Positions 11,244 through 21,566 of a DNA stretch of 24,449 bases are shown here, one piece after another. A program made the position numbers and the translations under genes. The notes under the pieces are model-generated. The model did no database searches. It was not told the DNA's origin and saw only the letters and a program-made list of their open reading frames with translations. The DNA is from Phytophthora quininea (lineage: Eukaryota; Oomycota; Peronosporomycetes; Peronosporales; Peronosporaceae), in NCBI GenBank assembly GCA_011947345.1, contig JAAVTG010000898.1:1-24449 (forward strand), in the 5' to 3' direction. Position 1 is the stretch's first letter. The number at the start of each line of letters is the position of its first letter.

Positions 11244-14200
11244 TTAGTACTTGTGGCGGGCTGATCGTCGAGGGTTACGGCGTACGGGGACGCTGGCTGC
11301 TTCCTTCCGTCGCCCCCTTGACCGGGAGATTGGCGTGCTGAACTCCTCGTCAATGCGCTCCAGCTCCATGTCTTCCAGCTCGGCGGAAGCTGGCGATCTG
11401 GCGGCCTGCAAATCCTGCTTCGCTGCTTCCAAACGCGAATCTGTAGAGGGTTCCTCACGTACGAACTGGTATCGTTTCGGCGTCTCCAAAACAGAGTCGG
11501 CGTTTGAAGCAGGAGGAGGAGTTGAAACTTGCTGCACCGCTCGGCTTTCTGGTGCTTCTGTGCGTTTTGACTCGGCCTCCTGGTCATCGGCAGAAGTACT
11601 ATCGACGTCCATACTATCGCTACTGCTTGGCTTTAAGGACAAATCTGGGTACATCACGGAAACAACAGTGTGAGTCACCGCTCAGACAACACGACACAAC
11701 ATCGATACCACTTACCCTCTGTCGAAGCTACAGCCTTCGATGGAGGCGCCAAAGATGTTGATGCAAAGGTAGGATTGATCTTGGAGCGAACTGGGGTCAT
11801 GCCAAGCGGACGACGTTCTACGACGATGCGCACCCGTTAGTGATTATGATTCATATAAAAAGAACCCAAACCACTGCATTAGATTTTCTTACCGCCCAGC
11901 GGGGAGACGAGAGGCTGCAGAGAAGAAGGTGTTGGGGGCGTACTGGAAGACTTAAACACCGGAGACGTTCCAAAGTCCAGAGACTGCCTCGCAAGACCAC
12001 GGGACGCGCTTGTAATGATGGGTTTTGGTCGAGTTAGCGCACTCAAGCTGGAATCAGTGTCGATGGACTCAATGGAGACATCGCCAGCAGCCTTACTTGC
12101 TGACGTCGGCGTCTTCTGACGTGTAGTAAGTTGCGGATGTGTGTCAGCGGATCTCGTAGCGACACTCAACGGCTGTGAGAAAATACCAGGCGCATACGAG
12201 AACTCTTCCGAGTCTGTGACTTCGTGTAAATGCGCGTGCTGGGGTGTTGCTGCAGGGACAAAAGTGCCCTTTGGAGACACCGTCTCCATTTCAAGATCGT
12301 CAAAATCCGTGCGAATAGGAGCGGCTGGTTTGGGTGGCGCAGTTGCGGATTGCTCTTGATCCGAAGCGTCCTCCATCTCTTCGTTCACCAAAAGCGCAGG
12401 CTTGGTCGTCTGCCGACGCTCTTGGACTTCCATCGGAACGCCAGTGTTCCTACTTCTGTACGTGTATGATTTCGATGGGGGTTCGGCACACATATTCGCG
12501 AGCAGGGACGCCCGAATCCTCAAGCTTGGCTGATTCAGCGCAGCCATGGCGATCTCGGTATCTCCACGAGACATTGCTCGGATCATGGCAAGATGCTCGT
12601 GGTGTACGCTCCAAGCCTGTTCGTATTTATTCCGCAGAATGTAATACATGACAAGGAAGTCCACACGCTTAATGTTTTCGTCGCGAAGGACATCTTCTTC
12701 TGCTACAATGTTGCTTTCCATCATATACGTATGGAATAGCTGTTCCTCTGCAGGCAGTAACGTCACACCCTGCACGAGGTCCTTCAGGCGGTGGCTCTTC
12801 ATCAACCAGTTGAACAGCAAGCCTAGCAAATCAGGCCGCTTTTGACTGCGGATCAACGACAGCGCTCGTTCCCACAAGTTCAACTCCAACGAAATGACAA
12901 TCACCAACTCAGTCGCAGCAGGAGGAGACTGCTCCAGATCCACGCCAAATGTATTCCACACCTTCCACGCAACCAAGCTTTCTCCTCGGTGAACAAGAGT
13001 TTCCAGCAAGTGGAGGATCAGATCGGCCTCCAAATCGTACTTTTGGTGGAGATGCATCGCGCTGGACTGCTGCAGAAGACTAATGGCACTCTCATACATA
13101 GCAGCAACTTGTTCCTCGCCTGATGTTTTCACGATCACGGCGTTCTCCACCAGCCACAGTGCCAATAACGTCAACTTCATGTCATCACGGACGTTAAGCT
13201 GTGCAGCGAGCGAGTCTGCAAATGAGCGCATTTTTTTGCAATGCGACCGCCACTCTGCGTATGCTCTTTCCACGAAGTCAAATATCCCCGGTCTAAACAG
13301 AAATACAGCAAAAGAGCCACTTGAACGCGGAAGTATCCCTCGATAGGTTCCCGATCGATCTCTTCACCGTAAAATTGAACAATATCATCCTGGATGGATT
13401 GCGTCCGCAAAAGTTCCAAGAGCTGCGCCAATTGAACCGGCGGGCAGCTTCCTCCGAGATCCTCCAACGACACACTCGCGCTTTTCATCACGTGCTCAAT
13501 CAACAGCATGGGCTCCTTCACGCCACTCACAAACGACAGTTTGTCGCCGTAAATTTCTTCGAATTCCTTGCGATACGAGACGCGACTTTGCCTGGCTTCA
13601 TTGTAAAACGAGTTGTACAACTCACTGTCCACGACGATGCTGTTCTCATTTAGCCAAAGCATGCAGTTGCACGCACAGCTCACAGTCTGAGTGCGTGCCA
13701 GCAACTGCAGCAAGTTCTGTACGCCATCAGTGGTCAATCTCATCAGTTCCGTTTCATCCAAGGCGTTCCCCTCTCCCCTTGCACTTAAAGCCGCTTCCCT
13801 AGAGCCCTCTTTTAGTCGTTCTGTGAGTGCAATGAGGATCATCCTCAGTCCATTGAGCTGTCGGATTTCTTCCTCTACAGCTTCAGCCTTGGCAGCACGT
13901 GGGGAGTTGCGGCCACTGTATTGCTGGTCGGTCACCATTTCATTAACCTCGTGCTCCACGGCTTCCAGACTACGACGGGTCCACTGCTGCACGGCAATTG
14001 GCTCTTTCAGCACGTAATTCTTAACTCCAGCAAAATCCCTTTAGGCTGCGGCTCCTCGGCGCGGATATAGGCCACGACCAGGTGGGCCAGGCCGCTCTTC
14101 AGACACACGTCAAACAGCGCGTTGCGCTGCATCAGCAGCTGCGCACCGCCCTGTGCAGCGTCCATCGAGGCGTCCACATTGGCTCGGCGGAAGACTCCAG

Positions 14201-14555
14201 ACACGGAGAAGAACTCGAAGGTCTCGGCGGGCTCCACGAACGGCTGCCACCCGAACTCGGCGAACCGCTCGAAAACCTGTCCGAAAGAAGGGAGAAACAG
14301 CACAAAAGGCGGGGTTAGACGGGTGCAATATGTGGAGAAAACGGTGGAGAAGCGCGTGAGCACGCGGAAGACCGGCACACAGAGCTGTCGCGCAAGAGAG
14401 AGACCCACCGGCAGTAGCATCATTCTCGCAGGTTTCCTCCAACAGTAGCCTTTGTGCGACCAAGGTAAAACCTCGACGGGCACTTTTTCACCTCAAATGG
14501 ATCGGATTGGCGGAAATGTTGACTCGGTTTTCAACCAATCCGACAGCGTAGCCAT
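11244..14555 (-). CDS. ELYS-like domain protein (nuclear pore/HOS1-type), four exons
   Basis: A long helical protein with a middle region resembling the ELYS domain of AHCTF1/MEL-28 and plant HOS1: LLPAEEQLFHTYMMESN, NIKRVDFLVMYYILRNKY, then an Ala/Leu-rich repeat (SLRIRASLLANM). The C-terminal third is Ser/Thr/Pro-rich and likely disordered. It ends in a basic tail (VRRNPRRSARHKY) suited to DNA or chromatin binding. ELYS-type proteins seed nuclear pore assembly on chromatin. Introns are 14277-14408 (132 nt), 11818-11892 and 11645-11715. The frame needs one extra base at five plus-strand runs: TTTT 14528-14531, AAA 14495-14497, TTTTT 14484-14488, AAAA 14032-14035 and AAA 13280-13282. The corrected length is about 1,010 residues. 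Start 14555 (MATLSDWLK) is likely but not certain. The family call rests on pattern, not on invariant residues. Confidence 0.7.
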
Positions 14556-14827
14556 GTTGAAGCTATCGTTGAAGCGGTTGATGCTGCCAGCAACTTGATG
14601 AGGACGGCCGCGCCTGCCCGCTATGCACGACTTGCGCTTCAGTGCGTAGCGCTGCGGTGTGACTACGCCGTTCAAAGCGTGTAGGATGCACGAACGACTT
14701 CAAGAAGCGCTGCAAGATGTGCTCATCTGGCGCAATCGGACATGATCGCCCAAAGAGACCAAGGTACAGTGCTTCCACGGGTCTAATATATTGAGCTTTA
14801 CTTCCGATGGTAATAAATGAACGATCA
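14556..14827. other. Intergenic between two minus-strand genes
   Basis: Holds the 5' region of the ELYS-like gene and the 3' flank of the PX-RING gene. I see no further gene. The plus strand has GCTCATCTGGCGCAATC at about 14719, a partial core-promoter look-alike with no gene downstream. Confidence 0.4.
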
Positions 14828-15646
14828 CTAGCAGTTCTTGTGGCCATGCAGACAGGCGTGGTCGTCGGCGGTGCTTCGAGCCGTGCTAGGCTCTTCTCGG
14901 CACATGGGGCAGTGGGTGTTGCCCTGCAGCCACTCGAGCAGACACTCTTCGTGGAAGGCGTGCAGGCACGGCAGCTTTACCACGTTCATTCCAGCGCACT
15001 CCTCGTCATCCCAGTCGCTGAGGCAGATGCTGCAGCACTCGCTGCTGCTCACGCCCTCGACGCTCTCCAGCAAGTTACTCTTGGACGCCACCACCACGTC
15101 CTCCAGCGACAGCACCGCCAGCTTGAGCTTCGTCTCGCTCTCGATCTGCTTGTCCGGGTACTCGAGGAAGTCGCGCAGCGTCGTGTACAGCGCCAGCAGC
15201 AGCTTGGCTTCAGCTGTTGCCGGTGCCTCGCCGTTGACGTCGGCAGCCAGTGGGAGACTGGCCATGATCTTGACTAGCGACTGCACGAACGTCTCGAGCG
15301 CCGCCTTGCGCTCGGCGATGATGAGAGTGTTGTCGCTTCGGAAGTGGCGGCGTGGGAATGCAGCCTCCAAGGTCTTGTCTAGCGCCAGGAGCGGCGCGGG
15401 GCAGGCGCCGCCGTCGCCGCGCTGCTTGAACTGTTTGACGACCTTGCGCAGTTGATGGCGCAGCTTGTAGAACTCGGAGTAGCGCTTGGCGATGCTCCAC
15501 TTGTTGCGCGTGCTGCGGAACGAGATGTCCATTTGGTACATGGTGGCGGGCGCCATGCCGCTGAGACTCACTTGTGTGTTGATGTTAAGCGAGTTCTGCG
15601 TGGTCTCGTACACGCGCTGCAGGCGCTGCGACTGGATCTCCGACAT
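14828..15646 (-). CDS. PX-domain RING-H2 E3 ubiquitin ligase-like protein
   Basis: 272 residues in one intact exon. Residues about 20-150 form a PX-like phosphoinositide-binding domain: FRSTRNKWSIAKRYSEFYKL carries the RYSEF signature, and the distal helix with FVQSLVKIM follows. Residues about 225-260 form a RING-H2 (C3H2C3) finger: CSICLSDWDDEE..., LPCLHAFHEECLLEW and HCPMC. A PX plus RING combination suggests a ubiquitin ligase acting on endosomal or other PI3P membranes (inference). The start at 15646 is supported by a core-promoter match at 15686-15701. The frame upstream stays open but has no ATG. Confidence 0.9.
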   Translation of the reverse strand: MSEIQSQRLQRVYETTQNSLNINTQVSLSGMAPATMYQMDISFRSTRNKWSIAKRYSEFYKLRHQLRKVVKQFKQRGDGGACPAPLLALDKTLEAAFPRRHFRSDNTLIIAERKAALETFVQSLVKIMASLPLAADVNGEAPATAEAKLLLALYTTLRDFLEYPDKQIESETKLKLAVLSLEDVVVASKSNLLESVEGVSSSECCSICLSDWDDEECAGMNVVKLPCLHAFHEECLLEWLQGNTHCPMCREEPSTARSTADDHACLHGHKNC

Positions 15647-15685
15647 GGTTGGCGAGGTGGTTGGTTGACTTGCCTGCTCGAAGGT

Positions 15686-15701
15686 CTTTTGCTGAATGAG
15701 C
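15686..15701 (-). promoter_or_regulatory. Oomycete core promoter (Inr-type) of the PX-RING gene
   Basis: On the minus strand GCTCATTCAGCAAAAG matches GCTCATTYYNCAWTTT at 12 of 16 positions, with GCTCATT and CAA intact. It is 40 to 55 bases upstream of ATG 15646, the same spacing as at the flavohemoglobin gene. Confidence 0.5.
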
Positions 15702-15704
15702 TCG

Positions 15705-16140
15705 CCGCGATGTCGCACAAGCCGCCGAGAACGAAAGGATGCGCTGTGGCTTTCGTAGCTCCCCGCTCAGCCAAAAGCTCAACAGCCTCTATGCACTGCG
15801 CGTAATCTGTCGCGTAGAGCTTGCCTCTCTTTGGTGAGCTGCTTGCTGTTTCACAACTGGGCTGAGCGCTTGCCCTGCCGCGCCCAGCGCCTCGAACCAG
15901 ATGGATCCCGGAAACTCGAAGCTGAACGCAGCCGCCAGAATTAGCGCTTCTTGTCGGTGACCTCCGCTGACCGCAACGACAGGCGCCGACTTCCAGCAAC
16001 GCGCGGCGGGCTCGGTGTTCATCATAAGTGCTGGAGGAGCCGAGCACAAGGAACCTCGGTTCCGAAATTGGGCGGCACACCTCCAGCAGTATCGCAGTGT
16101 ATATACAGATATATCGCAGCAGGCCATCACGTTTGCCATC
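15705..16140 (-). pseudogene. Unassigned coding-like fragment, ankyrin-like end
   Basis: Two minus-strand frames read as coding in turn: one ending in EALILAAAFSFEFPG... and LSPVVKQQAAHQ, the next with GKLYATDYAQCIEAVELLAERG. One extra base in the TTT run at 15830-15832 (plus strand) would join them. The CIEAVELLAERGA stretch resembles the second helix and loop of an ankyrin repeat. No start or stop is clear, and the fragment runs into the PX-RING promoter. It may be the remnant of an ankyrin gene or an unrecognised N-terminal exon of the neighbour. Confidence 0.3.
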
Positions 16141-16875
16141 ACCGTTGCCTTGTTTCCTCAGGAAAGCAAATCTCTCCCATGGCTACATTGCAGAAGAAAC
16201 GGACGATGGCGAACAACTGAAGCGTGGAGATCTGGAACGGGAAAGTATTCTCGCGACGGGTAACAGCCGCCAGCGCATATCGGAGTGTACGTGCGCGCAA
16301 ATGAGCAAGAAGCGCTGGTCGTCTCGAGTGGCACTCGACATTCATTAAGACTGCATGTTGCCGATATACGCCTTCGTCCATTGACATGAAGAAATGTCTA
16401 TGCTGTCATCCATCACCAACTTGCGCTTACCACGCAGACTGTACGATCATGCCGACTTGAGGACAGCAGTGCAGTTTGACTAGCAGTTGCAGGATGCATC
16501 CGCAAGTGTTGACACGGAGCATAACGGCCGACTTACTAGTGAAAATTTGCGGTCATGCGAACGTGGCATTGGCCTCCACACATCCCATTAGTATCCAATG
16601 CCTGGCAACGACTTTCCGCAAACATGTTGCTGCCGCTAGGTGACAAGACTTCGCCGAGGAAACCTGTAAGTAGCATCGCAGATAATCTCTTCACTGGTCG
16701 ATCGCATGGCGTGGACATAATTTCGTAAGCTCGCTGCAACAGACTTCATGGTACAACACGATGCTGTTTTTCTTACCTCGCTTTGCAATTGTCATCCACC
16801 GTACCAGGGCTGAGAACGGGCCGGTTTTGCATTACAGGGTGTTATTTGTATTCACGTTACGCTGAAAAAATCTGC
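16141..16875. other. Gene-poor stretch, nothing supported
   Basis: Short open frames occur on both strands (for example 16536-16739 minus), with no codon bias or family match. I see no gene here. Confidence 0.5.
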
Positions 16876-16952
16876 ACTAGGACTACGCGTCGGCTGGGAT
16901 AGAATTTTTTGTTTGAAACTAGAGCTACGCGAAAACTGGGATAGGATTTTTT
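16876..16952 (+). repeat. Two imperfect 35-bp direct repeats, 42-bp period
   Basis: 16876-16910 and 16918-16952 align without gaps, sharing ACTAG, CTACGCG, CTGGGATAG and ATTTTTT with about seven mismatches. Further copies of CTGGGAT occur at about 17048, and the inverted form CTATCCCAG at about 17213. This could be the inside of a degraded small non-autonomous transposon. Confidence 0.6.
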
Positions 16953-17080
16953 AAATACTGTTACCAGTGATATGAGTTCTATCGCCCTGCTGCGGCCGCG
17001 CCATCTGCCCTCGAGGATATACTGGCGCGTCGGTAGATACAAACAAACTGGGATGGCGTGTAGAAGCAGTATCGTACTGG

Positions 17081-17182
17081 TAATTACCGGTAGTGACCAG
17101 CGTTGACATTAAGGTTTGAGAGGGCCAATATCTCTACCGGTTCGGTACCGGTAATACCGGTAATGACGACCATTGACATTAA
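17081..17182 (+). repeat. Pair of about 31-bp imperfect direct repeats around ACCGGTA palindromes
   Basis: 17081-17112 and 17152-17182 share TACCGGTA, TGAC and TTGACATTAA at a 70-bp period. Between them lies a palindromic TACCGGTTCGGTACCGGTA-like stretch at 17135-17153. The origin is unknown. Confidence 0.6.
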
Positions 17183-17709
17183 TCCTTGTTGGGCTGGGTT
17201 ATACGCTTCTCTCCTATCCCAGAATAAAGACTGCATATAACGCGCCTGCTTCAGTAGAGTCATCTGCTTGGTGCCCGAGTCCAATTGTCCTAAAAGTCAT
17301 GACAGCTATATGCCTTTTTGCCATCGCTTCTGTGAGATTGAAAGTGACTGAGGAGTTTTGACTTGCGGATAGAACGACAGAACGCTAATTTATCTGGGCT
17401 TATGAATATCAAGGCTTATGAACACTGCGTTGGTATGTATACCAGTAAAAATCATATTTTAAAAGTAAACACAGCAAAAAGCAAGTTGAGATTAAACTAC
17501 AACGGTCAAGTAAAGCTTTTGGCAGATTCAAAGAAAGATCTTTAGCACATGATAACAGGAATGTATAAGTATTAATGTAACAGGACAACATTCACGTTCC
17601 CCGTCCATCGATTCGACCTGATTTCGTGTCGCTATGACAAGAAACTCAATTTCGTGCCTTCCTATTTGCTAATAGTTTTTATTTAAAATTAGCGTGGTTT
17701 TAATGAATA
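17183..17709. other. AT-rich stretch, no gene seen
   Basis: Only short open frames without codon bias. It ends at the left terminal inverted repeat of the transposon. Confidence 0.5.
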
Positions 17710-17734
17710 CCGTAAAACTTGTGTTGTATCCGAC
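17710..17734 (+). repeat. Left terminal inverted repeat
   Basis: 25-mer pairing with 19591-19615; the single mismatch is T at 17720 against C in the other end's reverse complement. Confidence 0.9.
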
Positions 17735-17904
17735 GGATTGTTATTTCCGACAAGACCAGCCGGCCAATGGCAGGGTCCCATTCTAAACAACAGAAAATTG
17801 ATGTTATGTCCGACATCTTAAACAATTGACTGGTTCTCAAACGCTAAACTTATATTGCAAAATGTCAGTCGCGGCAACCTCAATCGCACTCTGCATTTCT
17901 CAAG

Positions 17905-19349
17905 ATGGCTCGAACACGGATCCAACCAAGTGGTGGGCGACGTCCGCGTCAATACAAGCGCTCCACACTGGCATACCAGTTTCGTCTCGATGTCGTTCGT
18001 CATTGCGAGGTGCACGGGGTCCAGGCAACGCTTACCTTCTTCTTCCCCGACGCGACAGGGACTCACCGCGACACGAAGCGGAAGAGCATCCATCTCTGGG
18101 TCAAGAACAAGGCGAAGATCGAGAAGGCCGGCCAGAGCAGCTCGACGAGTCCTCTTCGCAAGCTTCGAGCGGATGGAACCGCCACTGTGCTGCCCGCCGA
18201 GACGGAAACCGAGCTGGTGAGCTGGGTCAACGCATACAAGAGCGAGGGAGCATCTGTGTCTGCCATCATGCTTCAGCTTAAGGCGCAGGAGTTTGCTGCA
18301 GCTGTCGGAATCAGCCGCTCGGTGTTTTGTGGCACGTGGGCGTGGCGCGCCGGTTTCCTTAAGCGGCACTCGTTGCGCTTTCGGGCGCACACTCGGCAGG
18401 GCCAAAAGACTCCAGAAGACAGAGCGGCAGCAATTCGAGCGATGACCAAGATGCTTAGAGAGAAGATGCACGAGCTCGGCGTGGACGTCGCTTACAACGC
18501 GGACCAGACGCCGGTCCTATTCGAGTACTTACCAAGGTCAACACTCGACAAGAAGGGCGCCCGCACTGTGTGGGTCCGCACGTGTGGCAAGGACAAGGAG
18601 CGCATGACCTGCGTGCTGCTAGGGTCGTCGTTCGGCGAGAAGCGCACGCCATTTCTCGTGCTCAAGTGTCGTCCGTCCGGTGCCCAAGATCCGCCGGGAG
18701 AACGTTGCGACCCGTCACGGGTTCGGCAAGCAGCTGTGGAAGCAGACCAAGCGCCTGCAAGAGCAGCACGGCGTCCAGATCTACGCTAATGCGACGGGCT
18801 GGTGGAACGCGTACTTGTCCAAGCAGTGGCTGGACTACAACTTCAAGCATCGACAGGATCCGAGCCGCCCCATACTACTGCTGCTCGACGACTTTTCCGA
18901 GCACTGGACAGACGATGTGCTCGCGAGGGCGCGCGTTGAACGTCCATCTGCTTCCTGTGCCCGCTGGGCATACTGGTTTCTGCCGGCCGGCCGATATTGC
19001 CTGGAACCGGCCTCTGAAGCAAAGGCTCCGCCAGCGGTGGGTCGCCCGGCTCACCGAGAAGATAAGTGGGCCGCCCGAGGCGTACCGTGGTGGAGTCAAG
19101 GGCCCGACGCGAGAGGACGCGATTTCCTGGGTCGCCGGGGCATGGAGCGAGCTCGCGGCCAGTACGATCTCGAACGGCTTCAACAGGATTCTAACGGAGA
19201 CCAAAGCGGACAAGGACCTTGAAGTGGCATCGGATGCCGTCGCGGACCGGCTGGAGAGCCTAAACCTCCTTGATCCCGAGGTAGGCGAGGTTGATCGTGA
19301 TGGAGATGTCGTTGATAGAATTCTCTGTGACGGTGAGGTGACTGTGTAG
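17905..19349 (+). pseudogene. DDE-superfamily transposase (CENP-B/pogo type), two frameshifts
   Basis: The N-terminal part (about 130 residues) is basic and helix-turn-helix-like with WVKNKAKIEK. The catalytic DDE domain follows: first Asp in YNADQTPVLFEYL, second in LLLLDDFSEHW (DNA.SH in most relatives), third in FCRPADIAWNRPLKQ. The coding frame shifts at about 18677-18681 and again at about 18929-18935. Both need one base skipped or two added, for example a lost GC in the GCGCGCG run at the second site. These are not the single-base homopolymer losses seen in neighbouring genes. All three acidic residues survive, so inactivation, if real, is recent. The corrected length is about 480 residues. 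Confidence 0.85.
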
Positions 19350-19590
19350 TTGTTTGAGGGCTCATAGTGTATGCACGACTACTTAAGGATGAATCGCATC
19401 TCAGCACTGCATTGCAGGACTTTGTTGGAGTTGTCGCCCGCGGTGGGAGGGTTCTGGTGGTAACCCCTCCTGAATCCAATGGTGACCGTCCCGAGGTCTA
19501 ATTCGTCGACTTTTAATATTCCAGCTGTTTTGGCAGCTGTTGTCATGCTTGTCTGAAAAGTCGCATAGTTGCGCTTACAGAAATATTGGT

Positions 19591-19615
19591 GTCGGATACA
19601 ACACAGGTTTTACGG
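19591..19615 (-). repeat. Right terminal inverted repeat
   Basis: Reverse complement of 17710-17734 with one mismatch; it marks the right end of the element. Confidence 0.9.
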
Positions 19616-20100
19616 AAGTTGCACGGACTACGTAAGAGTCAGTAGAAATTTGATAATATTTTTATTTTTGGGTAAGTAATTATTAGCTAAAACAACGTAA
19701 AATAGCAGAACTTGCTGTCTGATTATCTCCTCAACGGTTGAGCTTGTGTAGCTGCGGAAGATCGTTATGGTAATTTTAGACACGATTATATAAGGCACAG
19801 ACAGTCGCAAAAACATCCAGATTTAAGCAGAGCTACTGGTTTTCTTGTTACACCCCAAATCACCTTCACTTGACTCGCGAACTGATTGTAAAATAGCTTA
19901 GACAAAATTGTCATCGTAACTAAACTTGTTGGAAGATAATCTAATACAAAAATACTCCACATGACCAGGTCGTCGATTTTTTCCCGTCGAAGTAGATCCT
20001 TTGTTATGGTTCGGCAGATTCCCTTGGAGTTCTTGCTTCCACTGCTCGACATTTTCGACCGCTGTTTCATATGAGCCTGTCGATGACGCCGGCTTCCTCC
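19616..20100. other. AT-rich stretch with an uncertain minus-strand open frame
   Basis: A minus-strand frame at 19786-20070 (94 codons, IDDLVMWSIFVLDYL in the middle) has weak codon bias and no family match. It might be the distal part of the degraded element just downstream in coordinates. Nothing else is seen. Confidence 0.35.
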
Positions 20101-20720
20101 GTTTCTAAACTGCCAGCTTGCCGTAAACCTTCCTAAAACTTAGCATGTCCTTGTGTTTCACACAGCCGTTGGCCAGCGGCCTGCTCGCTCTTCTTGCTGA
20201 ACGCGCTCTTACCCGCGTTCGGGCTGCTAATGCTTTAGAAAAATTGCCGTCGACTTCAATGTAGTTGATTCTACAGTGGTCGGCTCGGGCCGAACAAGTG
20301 GCACATGAAAATTGATGCACGTCTGGCGGCGCAAGATGAGTTTTGATGTCGCTAGGGCAAGAATCCAGAGGAGCATCGTTGAAGAAGGCGCTCAGGGCGC
20401 TATCTGTTGAGGCCAAGGGCGCAGGACGGTGAAAGCTGCTGTAGTCAATTTGGTCGGTCCGACAATGTCATTCTGCAATTTGCTTTGCTTCAAACACACC
20501 TCCTCTTCCTCCGCGTTCCAAGTAATGTACTTGTGGTGGCATCCAGGTCGTAGTAATTATCGTACTGAACCATGATGAACTGGTTCCTTGGACAGGTGAA
20601 TGCGGTAGCACTATGGCTCTGTGCAGATTTAGCCTGCTGTGGACGACGATGAACACTCCAGGTATGGCAACTATTACGGCAGACGACGGTATGTGCGATC
20701 GTTTCCAGTGTTTCCATGTA
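20101..20720 (-). pseudogene. Degraded gene, possible KDZ-type transposase remnant
   Basis: Minus-strand frames over this stretch show moderate G/C third-position bias but contain an in-frame TGA and no usable ATG. Near 20240-20310 the translation has CATC followed by a spacer and INYIEVDGNFSKAL. A Cys-x2-Cys followed by VDGNF-type sequence is reminiscent of the cysteine cluster and early strand of Kyakuja-Dileera-Zisupton transposases. The similarity is short, so the family call is tentative. Confidence 0.3.
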
Positions 20721-21566
20721 AATGGATCTATCCGTCAGGCGCTATTGCTTCGAGAGGACGAAGGCTTACCTGTTCTGGTTCAATAAAGACTTGATGTATC
20801 GAAGGGCAATTAGTGAATGGGGAGTGGATATCTAGCCCGTAAAAGGAAACGTGTGGAATACAAGGTTTAGCCAGCATCGCGGCGCTTCCTCAAGCTCGAA
20901 ATAGGAAAAATGCGAGATACATGGATCAACAGTGCCGAACGTCGAGCTTTTCACGCAGTCGTAAATGCCACAGCACCCGCCGCAAACTTCCTCTCACAGC
21001 ATCACTACCGCTGCATGAGACCGGTTATATGCTAGAAAGGAAAACTATCTCAAGGAACTATGAGTTTTTATTATATCTTAGGGTGTACAATCAATTGTTC
21101 TAAGTACTGCGATGAAATAAGTGCAACGCTATTTCGGTAAACGAGAAATAGAAGTCCGCACAAGTCACAACTTCAAATGGAGGTGTGCTTCTTGCACCAT
21201 AATTACTTGTCCGACAATGACATAGCCATGATGCCCGGCATTTGAAATAAATGATTTTGAAAATAGTTGGTGTTCGAGCAGTGGTTTGTAGTCCACAAAC
21301 GCATCATTAAGTACAGCAAGACTCAAGAAGACCAACAAATCGTATCGAGAGGAACGCAGAGACTATTGATTGATGAGCATGAGATCATCACGCGGACAAA
21401 TATGCTCATTGCAGCCTCAACGCCGAACTCAGCTTCCTTAAGGTTCTGAAGGAGATCCACCATCAGCGCCGAATCTTTCACTTTGTCTTAAGATGAGCCA
21501 ACAATCGAGCCATCATATCGTTGCTGGATTGTAAAGTACACTGAGCTAGTTAATAGCCTACATATC
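20721..21566. other. AT-rich intergenic stretch, no gene seen
   Basis: Only short frames with many stops on both strands; no repeat or RNA recognised. Confidence 0.5.

Larger units (their letters stand above)
17710..19615 (+). mobile_element. Pogo/Tigger-like DNA transposon with 25-bp terminal inverted repeats
   Basis: The ends at 17710-17734 and 19591-19615 are inverted copies with 24 of 25 bases identical (CCGTAAAAC...TATCCGAC). They enclose one transposase frame, giving a 1.9-kb element of usual size for this class. A TA flanks the left end (17708-17709), but the right flank is AA, so a perfect TA target duplication is not seen. A further TTATNTCCGAC motif occurs at 17741-17751 and 17804-17814, near the left end, possibly sub-terminal transposase sites. 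Near-identical ends suggest relatively recent movement. Confidence 0.85.

Noticed and set aside
14807..15455. Plus-strand open frames opposite the PX-RING gene
   Set aside because: Antisense shadows; the minus strand carries the PX and RING residues.
16536..16739. 67-codon minus-strand frame
   Set aside because: Codon usage is not biased and nothing is recognised; such lengths occur by chance in this stretch.
18063..18471. Minus-strand frames opposite the transposase
   Set aside because: Shadows of the transposase coding bias; no motif.
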